Shown here in pieces: positions 53,107 to 60,791 of a DNA stretch of 64,000 nt. The position numbers were made by a program, and so were the translations under genes. The stretch covers positions 682,001 to 746,000 of the forward strand of contig NZ_JBNIEU010000001.1 of the NCBI RefSeq assembly GCF_049985285.1, read 5' to 3'. The notes beneath the pieces are model-generated. The model was given only the letters and a program-made list of their open reading frames with translations, ran no database searches and was not told the origin of the DNA. The DNA comes from Aestuariirhabdus sp049985285. Its GTDB lineage: Bacteria; Pseudomonadota; Gammaproteobacteria; Pseudomonadales; Aestuariirhabdaceae. Position 1 is the stretch's first letter. Every line of letters starts with the position of its first letter.

Positions 53107-53137
53107 AAACGGCCTTGCGATAGTGCACGGCCGTTTT
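53107..53137. terminator. Bidirectional terminator between the FAD oxidase and TauE/SafE genes
   Basis: AAACGGCC pairs with GGCCGTTT around a 14-nt loop and is followed by T-rich sequence; convergent genes on both sides. Confidence 0.8.
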
Positions 53138-53144
53138 GTTATCG

Positions 53145-53921
53145 CTAACCGCGCAGGTAGACATCGAAAAAGAAGTAGGCCGTAATTCCGCAACTGGCAA
53201 AAATCACAAAAGCCCTAACAGCGGCCTGGGGTAGTTTGCGGGATATATGAGCGGCAACGTAACCACCTGCCAGAGTGCCGAGCAGTACTATAGTTCCCTC
53301 GTACCAGGCGATCGCTCCGTCGTAGATAAACAGCGCGATGGCGATCAGTGATACTGCGGAGGAGACCAACAACTTGAGACCGTTCATGGTGTTGATATTG
53401 GTATGCCCCGCCAGGGCGAGATAACTGAGGGTGATAATGCCTAGCCCTGCGTTAAAAAAACCACCGTAAACACAGACACCCAACAGCAACAACAGCAGCA
53501 CCCCCCCTCCCACCGCAGAGGCGTGTTTATGGTGAGAAGCGAGGCCTTTCAAGGCACTGTTGAGTCGACCGCCGAAGATAAACAATACCGTTGCAAACAA
53601 CAGCAGCCAGGGGACCGCCTCCAGAAATACCGACTCGGGCGTTTGCAACAACAGCCAGGCGCCAAGAATACCTCCTACCAGGCTCACCAAAACGGTTCTT
53701 GGCAACTCCGCTCTATGGGCGACTAAATCCTTTCTGAAGGCATAAGCCCCGCTGAGGTATCCCGCACAGGAAGAAAAGGTATTGGTGGCGTTGGCACTGA
53801 TGGGTGGCACCCCCACAAACAGCAACGCAGGAAAGGTGATAAAGCTACCGCCCCCGGCGATGGAGTTGATCACTCCGCCGAAGAAACCGGCGACGAACAG
53901 AAATAGAAGCTCGAGTGTCAT
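53145..53921 (-). CDS. TauE/SafE-family membrane protein
   Basis: Inner-membrane protein of 258 residues with about eight helices and the TauE/SafE features GGVINSIAGGGSFITFPAL and FFNAGLGIITL. Relatives export sulfite, sulfoacetate or taurine-derived sulfonates. An upstream in-frame TTG at 53930 is less likely as a start. The substrate is unknown. Confidence 0.85.
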   Translation of the reverse strand: MTLELLFLFVAGFFGGVINSIAGGGSFITFPALLFVGVPPISANATNTFSSCAGYLSGAYAFRKDLVAHRAELPRTVLVSLVGGILGAWLLLQTPESVFLEAVPWLLLFATVLFIFGGRLNSALKGLASHHKHASAVGGGVLLLLLLGVCVYGGFFNAGLGIITLSYLALAGHTNINTMNGLKLLVSSAVSLIAIALFIYDGAIAWYEGTIVLLGTLAGGYVAAHISRKLPQAAVRAFVIFASCGITAYFFFDVYLRG

Positions 53922-54139
53922 AAGGATCAAATCTGGATGGTGGCTGAGGAGACATAAAAACGATCACCCAGTCTAAAGCTATCCCGCGCCTATGGGTAGT
54001 TCTTCGCTCCAACCCGCCTACTGCGGCATTCAGGGCCCCTCCCCAATACCGCTGTAGACTGTTTCAACGAACTGGGCTAACCGGCATAGGCGGTTGAGGT
54101 TTGACCCGCTTTACTACCCCCTACCCCGGCGCACAAAAA

Positions 54140-55651
54140 CTAACGGGCTACAACATCGCGCTGGAGGCCAAAGGAGAGTCTTAAGCGGGAACGAATACTA
54201 TGGGACAGGGCGTCTACGCCGACATTGAGCGCGGCAGTGATTGCAATAAGAACCATCGCTCGGTCGAGGCGAATGTCCTGGATCGCGCTGTCGATATAGA
54301 AACCGAGGGTGGTGATACCCAAAATCCCGAGGATCGCCGTCTCGCGCTGGATAATTTCCCAACGGTAGAACAGGAACGCAAGAAACTGGTTATAGATTGC
54401 AGGCACCACTTGGTAGGCGTAGCGATTTATACCTGTGATCCCATCCAACCGCACGGGCAGCGCGTCGCTATAGCGACCGATCAGATGAGCGATGATGGCA
54501 CCGTTGTGCATAGCCAGGGCCAGCACTGCGGGAAGCATCGACGGCCCCCAAAGCATCAGTAAAATGAAAGCCAGAATGTACTCCGGCGTTGAGCGCATCA
54601 CCACCAGAAACAGATGTCCGACCAGCCGCCCCCAACGCTTAAAAAACAATCTGGAGATTAACGGGAACCACAGCAGTGCGATTATCCCGGTCAACACCAG
54701 CGCCAGCTGGGTTAACAACAGAGTGTTGATAATACCGGGCAACGCATCGTTAACGAACAGTTCGGAAAGCCAATGCCACAAGCCGGCCAGGCCTTCGCCA
54801 TTGCGCAGCGGTAAAGGCACAATATCCTGGGTGAAAAAGCGGCTGATATTCGCCAGGGATATTTCACTGTCATTGGCGATGATAAAGGGTGCTGCCAAGC
54901 AATAGATTGGCATAAGCCTGGGTTGCGCCCAATACCGTAACGTTAGGATCACCAGATAAAAAAGCATCAGCAACGCCCAGAGTTCGCCATAGCTCCCTTC
55001 TAGAAATGCGGTACTCAGGTAGTAACCCAGGGTCGGTAGCCCAACAAAACCCAGCACCGCACTGGAGCGCAGACCACACTCCAGTCGATAGCTGGTATAG
55101 CTGACAATGTGTCGCCAAAGGTCCGGTAGCTGAGCGTAGAAAAAAGCAGAGATGGGTCCCGACTGCCGACACACGACCTCATAGGCGCTGCGATCCCCCT
55201 CCTCGATAATCTCTGCATAGACCTTGGCAAAGGTCGCCGCGTATGGGATGCCCAGAGCCAACAAACCGGTCAAGGGGTGTAAACCAAATATCTGTAAAAA
55301 TATCAACGCCCAAAACAGCTCATGCACCGCGCGCAGCGAGGCGCAAATGATACGCACCCATCGCAAATGAAACAGTTGCGCCAAACCGAAACCCACCAAC
55401 GCGCCACCAGAGACCCCGAGCAACGCGAAGGCCAGGGTTTGCAGCAGTGCCTGAAAGGGGTTATCGACCCCCCCAAGCGTCGGCTGTAACAGACCCTCAA
55501 AGAGCCGCCCCAGTTCGGCCCATGGATCGTAGGTGGTGATACTCAAATCAGAAAACGGCAGGCAGGCCAGTGCAATAAAAACAAACAACCAGCTTACCTT
55601 CCAGCGAGCCGAGCGTTGATAGGAGGAGACCCTACTCACCGTAAATCTCAA
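54140..55651 (-). CDS. Two-lobed PhnE-type ABC transporter permease
   Basis: Protein of 503 residues with two tandem permease domains, i.e. a fusion of two PhnE-like halves. It has many hydrophobic helices, with the coupling-loop pattern (EIIEEGDRSAYEVVCRQSG) in the first half and GITGINRYAYQVVPAI in the second. It overlaps the ATPase gene by 20 nt. It is part of the phosphonate/selenate-type importer linked to senB. Confidence 0.88.
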   Translation of the reverse strand: MRFTVSRVSSYQRSARWKVSWLFVFIALACLPFSDLSITTYDPWAELGRLFEGLLQPTLGGVDNPFQALLQTLAFALLGVSGGALVGFGLAQLFHLRWVRIICASLRAVHELFWALIFLQIFGLHPLTGLLALGIPYAATFAKVYAEIIEEGDRSAYEVVCRQSGPISAFFYAQLPDLWRHIVSYTSYRLECGLRSSAVLGFVGLPTLGYYLSTAFLEGSYGELWALLMLFYLVILTLRYWAQPRLMPIYCLAAPFIIANDSEISLANISRFFTQDIVPLPLRNGEGLAGLWHWLSELFVNDALPGIINTLLLTQLALVLTGIIALLWFPLISRLFFKRWGRLVGHLFLVVMRSTPEYILAFILLMLWGPSMLPAVLALAMHNGAIIAHLIGRYSDALPVRLDGITGINRYAYQVVPAIYNQFLAFLFYRWEIIQRETAILGILGITTLGFYIDSAIQDIRLDRAMVLIAITAALNVGVDALSHSIRSRLRLSFGLQRDVVAR

Positions 55652-56282
55652 GCAGGTCGCTGCGCGCTAGTGCAGAGGTCGGTGCATCCAGTGTAATACG
55701 CCCCCGATCCAGACCCACGATACGATCGCAATAGGCGAGCGCGAGGTCGATATCGTGCATCGCCAGCACCAGGGTATCAAAGCGCTGGCACAGAACGCCC
55801 ATCACCAGTTTTGATTGCTGCTCATCGAGAGAGGAAACCGGCTCATCGGCGAACAATATTCCTCCGCCCTGCATCATTCCCCGTGCGATGGCCCCTCGCT
55901 GCTGCTGCCCCCCGGACAGCTCACCCACCGGTTCAAACAGCTTATCGCCGAGCTGGAGTTGCTGCAGAATCGCTGCAACCTCCGCCACCGGTTGCTTGAG
56001 GGGTTTGAGCAGATTCAGCAAGTTGTACCACAGGGGCCGCCGCCCCAACTGCCCCATATAGACGTTATGGTAAAGCGAAAGACTGCTCACCAGTCCATAG
56101 CTCTGCGGTACCAGCGCAATATCCCCCGGCTTTTGCTCATAGAGCAGTTTGAGCAGGGTGGACTTGCCGGCACCGCTGCGGCCGATCAGGGCCAGTTTTT
56201 GCCCTGCCGGGATATGCAAGCTGATATCCGTAAGGGCGACTTTGTCTTTGTAGCTCGCGCTGGCCGATTCAAGAGTGAACAT
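55632..56282 (-). CDS. ABC transporter ATP-binding protein (PhnC type)
   Basis: Short ATPase of 216 residues: Walker A GRSGAGKSTLL, Q-loop (VPQSYGL), signature ELSGGQQQRGAIARG, Walker B ILFADEPVSSLDEQQ and the switch histidine (AMHDIDLAL). It sits between the binding protein (24-nt gap) and the permease (overlap), forming one operon after senB. Confidence 0.92.
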   Translation of the reverse strand: MFTLESASASYKDKVALTDISLHIPAGQKLALIGRSGAGKSTLLKLLYEQKPGDIALVPQSYGLVSSLSLYHNVYMGQLGRRPLWYNLLNLLKPLKQPVAEVAAILQQLQLGDKLFEPVGELSGGQQQRGAIARGMMQGGGILFADEPVSSLDEQQSKLVMGVLCQRFDTLVLAMHDIDLALAYCDRIVGLDRGRITLDAPTSALARSDLLEIYGE

Positions 56283-56305
56283 AAAGACAGGGTCGCCCGT
56301 AATGA

Positions 56306-57187
56306 TTAGTCAAGTAGTCCGATCTTCTTCGCAGTATCGAGTATCGGTTGGTAATCACTATTGCTGGCAGGAATAAAACGGGTACGCGGGAACGCGCCTA
56401 ACAGGTCGGGGTCATCCATAGCGAGCAACGCCTGCTTCACCCGCTCCTTGAACCCTGCCCCCCACTCAGCGTCGACATCACCGCGGATGCTCCACTGGTA
56501 GTCCGGGTAAGTGGGTGTTTTCCAGATAACCGATACTTTGTCGGTATCAATTTTTCCGGCCGCCAACTCCTTTTCCCATACTTTGTAGTTGGTCGCCCCC
56601 ACCTGATAGGCGCCGGTTTGTACCAGGGCTATCGTACGTGAGTGGTTTCCACTAAAACCGACCCTGGAGAACACCCCATCCGGCGCCTTGCCGAAGCTCT
56701 CGCGCAGGTAGAATTCAGGCATCAAACGACCCGAGGTCGAACCCTTGGAACCGAAGGTAAAGGTTTTACCACTGATCTCGGCGGGCAATGTATCGGAAGG
56801 TTTTATTCCGGTACTGCTGTGAGCAAGAAAGTAGGTAACGAACTCCGTGTCCTCAAGCCCCTGGGCGATCGCTTCCGAGCCGGGCACCAGGAGTCGCGCC
56901 CGCACACCCGACAAGCCGCCGAACCACGCCAGCTGGACCTGGTCATTGCGAAAGGCGGTGATCGCTGCGGCATAGGAGTTTACCGGCACATATTTCACGG
57001 GCACACCCAGGGTCCGGGTTAAGTAATCCGCCACTTTTCCAAAGCGCTGCACCAGCTGCGCCTGATCCTGATCGGGTATCGCTGAGAACACCAGGGTCTT
57101 GGGCGCGCCGGAAGCGGTGCCCGAAAACATCGCCAATGACACCAATACCGCAACTGTACTGATCAACCGATTAAATAGAGCGTCCAC
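56306..57187 (-). CDS. PhnD-like periplasmic binding protein, putative selenium-oxyanion/selenate ABC importer
   Basis: Binding protein of 293 residues with a signal peptide (1-27, ending ASGA), then LVFSAIPDQDQAQLVQRFGKVADYL, VKYVPVNSYAAAITAF and FGSKGSTSGRLMPEFYLRE, the PhnD/SsuA-type fold for phosphonates. A subgroup of this family is annotated as putative selenate binding proteins. Here it is downstream of a senB gene in one transcription unit, which makes selenate, selenite or a related anion a reasonable substrate; this is inference, and phosphonate or phosphite cannot be excluded. Confidence 0.82.
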   Translation of the reverse strand: MDALFNRLISTVAVLVSLAMFSGTASGAPKTLVFSAIPDQDQAQLVQRFGKVADYLTRTLGVPVKYVPVNSYAAAITAFRNDQVQLAWFGGLSGVRARLLVPGSEAIAQGLEDTEFVTYFLAHSSTGIKPSDTLPAEISGKTFTFGSKGSTSGRLMPEFYLRESFGKAPDGVFSRVGFSGNHSRTIALVQTGAYQVGATNYKVWEKELAAGKIDTDKVSVIWKTPTYPDYQWSIRGDVDAEWGAGFKERVKQALLAMDDPDLLGAFPRTRFIPASNSDYQPILDTAKKIGLLD

Positions 57188-57212
57188 GTTCTCTCCTTGC
57201 TACGTTTTGATT

Positions 57213-57243
57213 AAAACCAAATCCGGGCCAACAAAGGATTTGG
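57213..57243 (-). terminator. Terminator or attenuator between senB and the importer genes
   Basis: On the minus strand, CCAAATCC pairs with GGATTTGG (8 bp, 11-nt loop) and is followed by TTTT. It lies between the senB stop (57252) and the binding-protein start (57187), so it could reduce or regulate read-through into the transporter genes. Confidence 0.6.
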
Positions 57244-57251
57244 GGGCTGTC

Positions 57252-58199
57252 TTAAACCTGACTCAGCAGAGCCTGCCATGCCAGGGTTTCACCCTCTGCG
57301 GTGAAACGTCCTCGTTTAGCCAGCGCTGCTCGCTGCAACGCCTGATAAAAAAGAGGCTCGGATTCTACCCTTAACAACAGCGCCGACAAAGCGGCTTCGT
57401 CTCCTACAGGGTAGTATCCGGGGTAATCTTTGCCCAACAGCCCCACCGACCCCTCTATTTCCGAGGCGATCACCGGCACCCCGGCCACCACCGCTTCGGA
57501 GATCACATTCGCGCCCCCCTCCATCACCGAGGGCAGAACCAGCAACTGCGTACGCTGATACACCCGTCGCACCTCAAAATGGGCGCTTTCCCCATGCCAG
57601 GTATAGCGTGGATTGATCGCCATCTCTGCGTGCGCCTTGTCCGCCCAGTCGGGCGTATGGGCTTTACCGTAGTGGTGGATATGAATGCGACTGCTGTCGG
57701 GCAGCAACCGCGCAGCCAATGCGGGGCGCAGGGGGTCCTTCTCTGCACGCAGATGCCCCAACACCGACACGTGAAAGTAGCGCTGGTAGGGGTGGCGCTG
57801 GCCGATAGGCTCTGCGGACTGGTAAATGACATGCACCTTGTGCCGTTGGGCGGGCGGCAGCGCATTGGCGATAAGGTCGTGCAGTCCCACCAGGTGGTCG
57901 GCCAGCTCAATGGTACCCAGGGTCATTTCAGGATCGGTGTGGATAAAGCGATAGGCATCGGTTCCGGTGATCGCGACGATCAGGGGGCGGTCGGGATACT
58001 TTGCACGGTAGGCGGTGGCCGCATCGGCACTGCGCCATGCATGAAGCGCGACCATCAGGTCCGCATCCTGACCCTCGTAATGCGTTGCCACCCTGACCTG
58101 ATGACCCAGCGAACGGAAAATATGAGCCCAGCGAGTGGCGGTTGCCCGATTGCCGGCTTTGGACTTTGTCGCAGCTGGGGTGATAAGAATAATGCGCAT
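57252..58199 (-). CDS. senB: SenB-like selenosugar synthase (glycosyltransferase fold)
   Basis: Protein of 315 residues with a GT-B-type glycosyltransferase fold. The N-terminus IILITPAATKSKAGNRATATRWA and the sugar-nucleotide region (LPSVMEGGANVISEAVVAGVPVIAS) are those of the TIGR04348 group, whose member SenB makes a selenosugar from UDP-N-acetylglucosamine and selenophosphate. Assignment as SenB rests on this and on its neighbours: an EgtB-family gene, egtD and a SelD fusion lie divergently, and a selenate-type importer follows. It starts close to the divergent promoter region. Confidence 0.85.
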   Translation of the reverse strand: MRIILITPAATKSKAGNRATATRWAHIFRSLGHQVRVATHYEGQDADLMVALHAWRSADAATAYRAKYPDRPLIVAITGTDAYRFIHTDPEMTLGTIELADHLVGLHDLIANALPPAQRHKVHVIYQSAEPIGQRHPYQRYFHVSVLGHLRAEKDPLRPALAARLLPDSSRIHIHHYGKAHTPDWADKAHAEMAINPRYTWHGESAHFEVRRVYQRTQLLVLPSVMEGGANVISEAVVAGVPVIASEIEGSVGLLGKDYPGYYPVGDEAALSALLLRVESEPLFYQALQRAALAKRGRFTAEGETLAWQALLSQV

Positions 58200-58469
58200 G
58201 GTTCACTTATGCCTGTGCACTGTCAGGGTAAAGAGAGTATGGATTAAATTATCCGCCCTTACACCGAGGTTTTGGTTAAAAGGTAGTTCTGTGGGCTACC
58301 CTCTATAGGTAACGGGTGTTGGGTGGAAGGCGATCGGAGAAATACCAAGGGACATAACCTGTCTTTACCTGACCAGAGCGCCCTGAGGGGCGATGCCACA
58401 GCAGCCTAAGCTCCTGCTATCAAGGTAGCCATCGTCATCCGAACACTCGAAAGCAACATAGGAGATCCC
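58200..58469. promoter_or_regulatory. Divergent sen promoter region
   Basis: 270 nt between senB and senA. It has the dyad TACCC-TCTAT-AGGTA (58297-58311), similar to that upstream of gbuA and the FAD oxidase. From about 58355 to 58460 the plus strand can form several short hairpins (for example CGCCC-TGAG-GGGCG near 58379 and GCTA with TAGC near 58417), so a structured leader of senA is possible. No known riboswitch signature was recognised. Confidence 0.45.
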
Positions 58470-59765
58470 ATGGGCCAACTGAACGCCGAGGTTATCGCCC
58501 GTCAGGCGCAGGATGCACACAGCCGTACATTGGCCCTGATCGATGGCCTGAGCCCACAACAGTTGCTAGGCCCGCGCCTGCCCACCGTAAACCCCCTCCA
58601 CTGGGAGGTCGGCCACGCCGCTTACTTCTATGAGTTTTGGGTGCTACGACAACACCTGGGGCAAGCCCCCCTGCGGGCTGACGCCGACCGCTTATACGAT
58701 TCCATCACCATAGCCCACGATAATCGCTGGGATCTGCCACTGCCCAGCATGGAGGAAACCCATCACTACATGCAGCAGGTACTCGACAGGATTCTTGCCT
58801 GCCTCGCCTCGGCTCACGACCCAACCCGGGACTACCTGGCGCAATACGCCGTATTCCATCAGGATATGCACAACGAAGCCTACACCTACACGCGCCAGAC
58901 CCTGAATTACCCCGCGCCCGGGCTGGGAAGGCCCGCGCCAACAGCTTTGGGTTCCGGCGTTCTCGAAGGCGATGTTCAGATACCCGGCGGTCGCTTTATG
59001 CTGGGCGCTACCGAACAGGAGGATTTCGTTTTTGATAATGAAAAGTGGGCGCACCCCGTCGACATCGAACCCTTTTGCATCGCCCGCACCGCGGTGAGTA
59101 ACGCTGACTATTTGGGGTTTGTCGAAGCCGGTGGCTACCAACAGCAGCAATACTGGGATGATGAAGGATGGACCTGGTGCCGGCAATCCGCCCTCAAGCA
59201 TCCTGTTTACTGGCGACAAAGTTCGAGCGGGTGGCAGCAACGGCAGTTCGACCAGTGGCGGCCCCTCCCCCTCCATAGCGCCCTCATTCATGTCTGCTGG
59301 CACGAGGCGCAAGCCTATTGTCGCTGGGCGGGCCGACGCTTACCCACCGAAGCCGAATGGGAAGTGGCCGCCTCCGCCGAGCCCTCCATAGACGGACTCA
59401 CCCTCTCCCCCCGCAAACGCAGATTTCCCTGGGGGGACTCAGACCCACAACCCGACCATGCCAATCTCGACGGCTTCGCCCTGGGCACCGTCGATGTCGG
59501 AGCCTACAGTGCAGGTGACAGCGCGTTTGGCTGTCGACAGATGATCGGCAACGTGTGGGAGTGGACAGCCGACCGTTTCGGCCCCTATCCCGGGTTCACC
59601 CCGGACATGTACCAGGATTACTCGCAGCCGCTGTTCGGGACTACCCGGGTACTGCGCGGGGGAGCCTGGCCCACACGAGGGCGCATGATCCGCAACACCT
59701 GGCGCACCTATTATGGCGCGGACAGAAACGATGTCTTTGCCGGCTTTCGTACCTGTGCATTGTGA
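58470..59765 (+). CDS. senA: SenA-like selenoneine synthase (EgtB-family iron enzyme)
   Basis: Protein of 431 residues with an N-terminal DinB-like helical domain and a C-terminal formylglycine-generating/C-type-lectin-like domain, the architecture of EgtB. Iron ligands are likely H49 (VGHAAYFYE), H130 and H134 (HQDMHNEAY). In the C-terminal half, GGRFMLGATE, WHEAQAYCRWAGRRLPTEAEWE and NVWEWTADRFGPYPGF are present. EgtB joins hercynine with a thiol; SenA does so with the selenosugar. The adjacent SenB-like and SelD genes favour SenA, but classical EgtB activity is possible. GGAG precedes the ATG. It leads senA-egtD-selD. Confidence 0.85.
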   Translation: MGQLNAEVIARQAQDAHSRTLALIDGLSPQQLLGPRLPTVNPLHWEVGHAAYFYEFWVLRQHLGQAPLRADADRLYDSITIAHDNRWDLPLPSMEETHHYMQQVLDRILACLASAHDPTRDYLAQYAVFHQDMHNEAYTYTRQTLNYPAPGLGRPAPTALGSGVLEGDVQIPGGRFMLGATEQEDFVFDNEKWAHPVDIEPFCIARTAVSNADYLGFVEAGGYQQQQYWDDEGWTWCRQSALKHPVYWRQSSSGWQQRQFDQWRPLPLHSALIHVCWHEAQAYCRWAGRRLPTEAEWEVAASAEPSIDGLTLSPRKRRFPWGDSDPQPDHANLDGFALGTVDVGAYSAGDSAFGCRQMIGNVWEWTADRFGPYPGFTPDMYQDYSQPLFGTTRVLRGGAWPTRGRMIRNTWRTYYGADRNDVFAGFRTCAL

Positions 59766-59792
59766 CAGCGAGATAATGAGACAACCTATAAA

Positions 59793-60791
59793 ATGACGGA
59801 CATTCAGTTTCATGACCTACATTCGAGCCGGGATGAATTTTCCAACGATGTGATTGCGGGCCTGAGCCAGCGCCCGGCAACGATACCGCCGAAATATTTT
59901 TACGACACCAGGGGCTCCAGGCTCTTTGACGCCATTACCGAGCTACCCGAGTATTATCCGACACGAACCGAGATCGGAATCCTCACCGACAACGCCGCCG
60001 AGATCGCCCGTCACATTGGCACCGGCAGCCTGCTGGTCGAACCCGGCGGCGGCAGCTGCGCAAAAATACGCATTCTGTTGGAGGGCTTACACCCTAAAGC
60101 CTACGTGCCGATGGATATCTCCCGGGACCACCTGCGCGTTGCGGCGCAGGAGCTGGCCGTTGCCTACCCCTGGCTAGAGATCCATGCCTCCTGCACCGAT
60201 TACAGCCGTGAGATGCGCCTGCCCCCCAGCGCTCCCAACGGAACAAGGGTGGCGTTTTTCCCAGGCTCCAGCATCGGTAACTTTGACCCGGCGCACGCGA
60301 TCGATTTTCTCACCGCCATCGCCGAGCTGGTTGGTCCCGCAGGCTACCTGCTCATCGGGGTCGACCTGAAAAAAGAGAGCTCAATTTTGCAAGCGGCCTA
60401 CGACGATGCCGCAGGCGTTACCGCCCGTTTTAATTTAAATCTGCTAACGCGCATCAACCGTGAACTGGGCAGTAACTTTGACCTCGGCGGCTGGCAGCAC
60501 AAGGCATTCTACGACGCAACTCAGGGGCGCATAGAGATGCACCTGATGAGTCGCTATGGCCAGCGGGTCACCCTCAATCATCGCGATTACCTGTTCGCCG
60601 AGGGCGAAACGATACACACCGAAAACTCCTACAAATACACCACCGACGAGTTTATCGCGCTGGCGGCCCAAGCCGGCTTTCAACCCCAGGCACTGTGGTG
60701 CGATGATGAGCAGCTGTTTAGTGTTCACCTGCTCAGGGTGCAAACCAACTCCCCCGAAGATTCACCCAACCACAACGCGGCGATACCATGA
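59793..60791 (+). CDS. egtD: Histidine N-alpha-methyltransferase EgtD
   Basis: SAM-dependent enzyme of 332 residues trimethylating histidine to hercynine, the scaffold for ergothioneine and selenoneine. The start region SNDVIAGLSQRPATIPPKYFYDTRGS(R)LFD is typical, with the SAM-binding VEPGGGSCAKIR, PGSSIGNF and GVDLKKE motifs. It lies 27 nt after senA and its stop overlaps the next start (ATGA), giving translational coupling with the SelD fusion. Confidence 0.94.
   Translation: MTDIQFHDLHSSRDEFSNDVIAGLSQRPATIPPKYFYDTRGSRLFDAITELPEYYPTRTEIGILTDNAAEIARHIGTGSLLVEPGGGSCAKIRILLEGLHPKAYVPMDISRDHLRVAAQELAVAYPWLEIHASCTDYSREMRLPPSAPNGTRVAFFPGSSIGNFDPAHAIDFLTAIAELVGPAGYLLIGVDLKKESSILQAAYDDAAGVTARFNLNLLTRINRELGSNFDLGGWQHKAFYDATQGRIEMHLMSRYGQRVTLNHRDYLFAEGETIHTENSYKYTTDEFIALAAQAGFQPQALWCDDEQLFSVHLLRVQTNSPEDSPNHNAAIP

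Noticed and set aside
53994..53998. Fourth copy of the TACCY-N5-RGGTA dyad upstream of the ABC permease end
   Set aside because: Only one half-site (GGGTA) is present; the other half is at the wrong spacing.
58355..58460. TPP or cobalamin riboswitch before senA
   Set aside because: Key conserved boxes are absent; only generic hairpins are seen.
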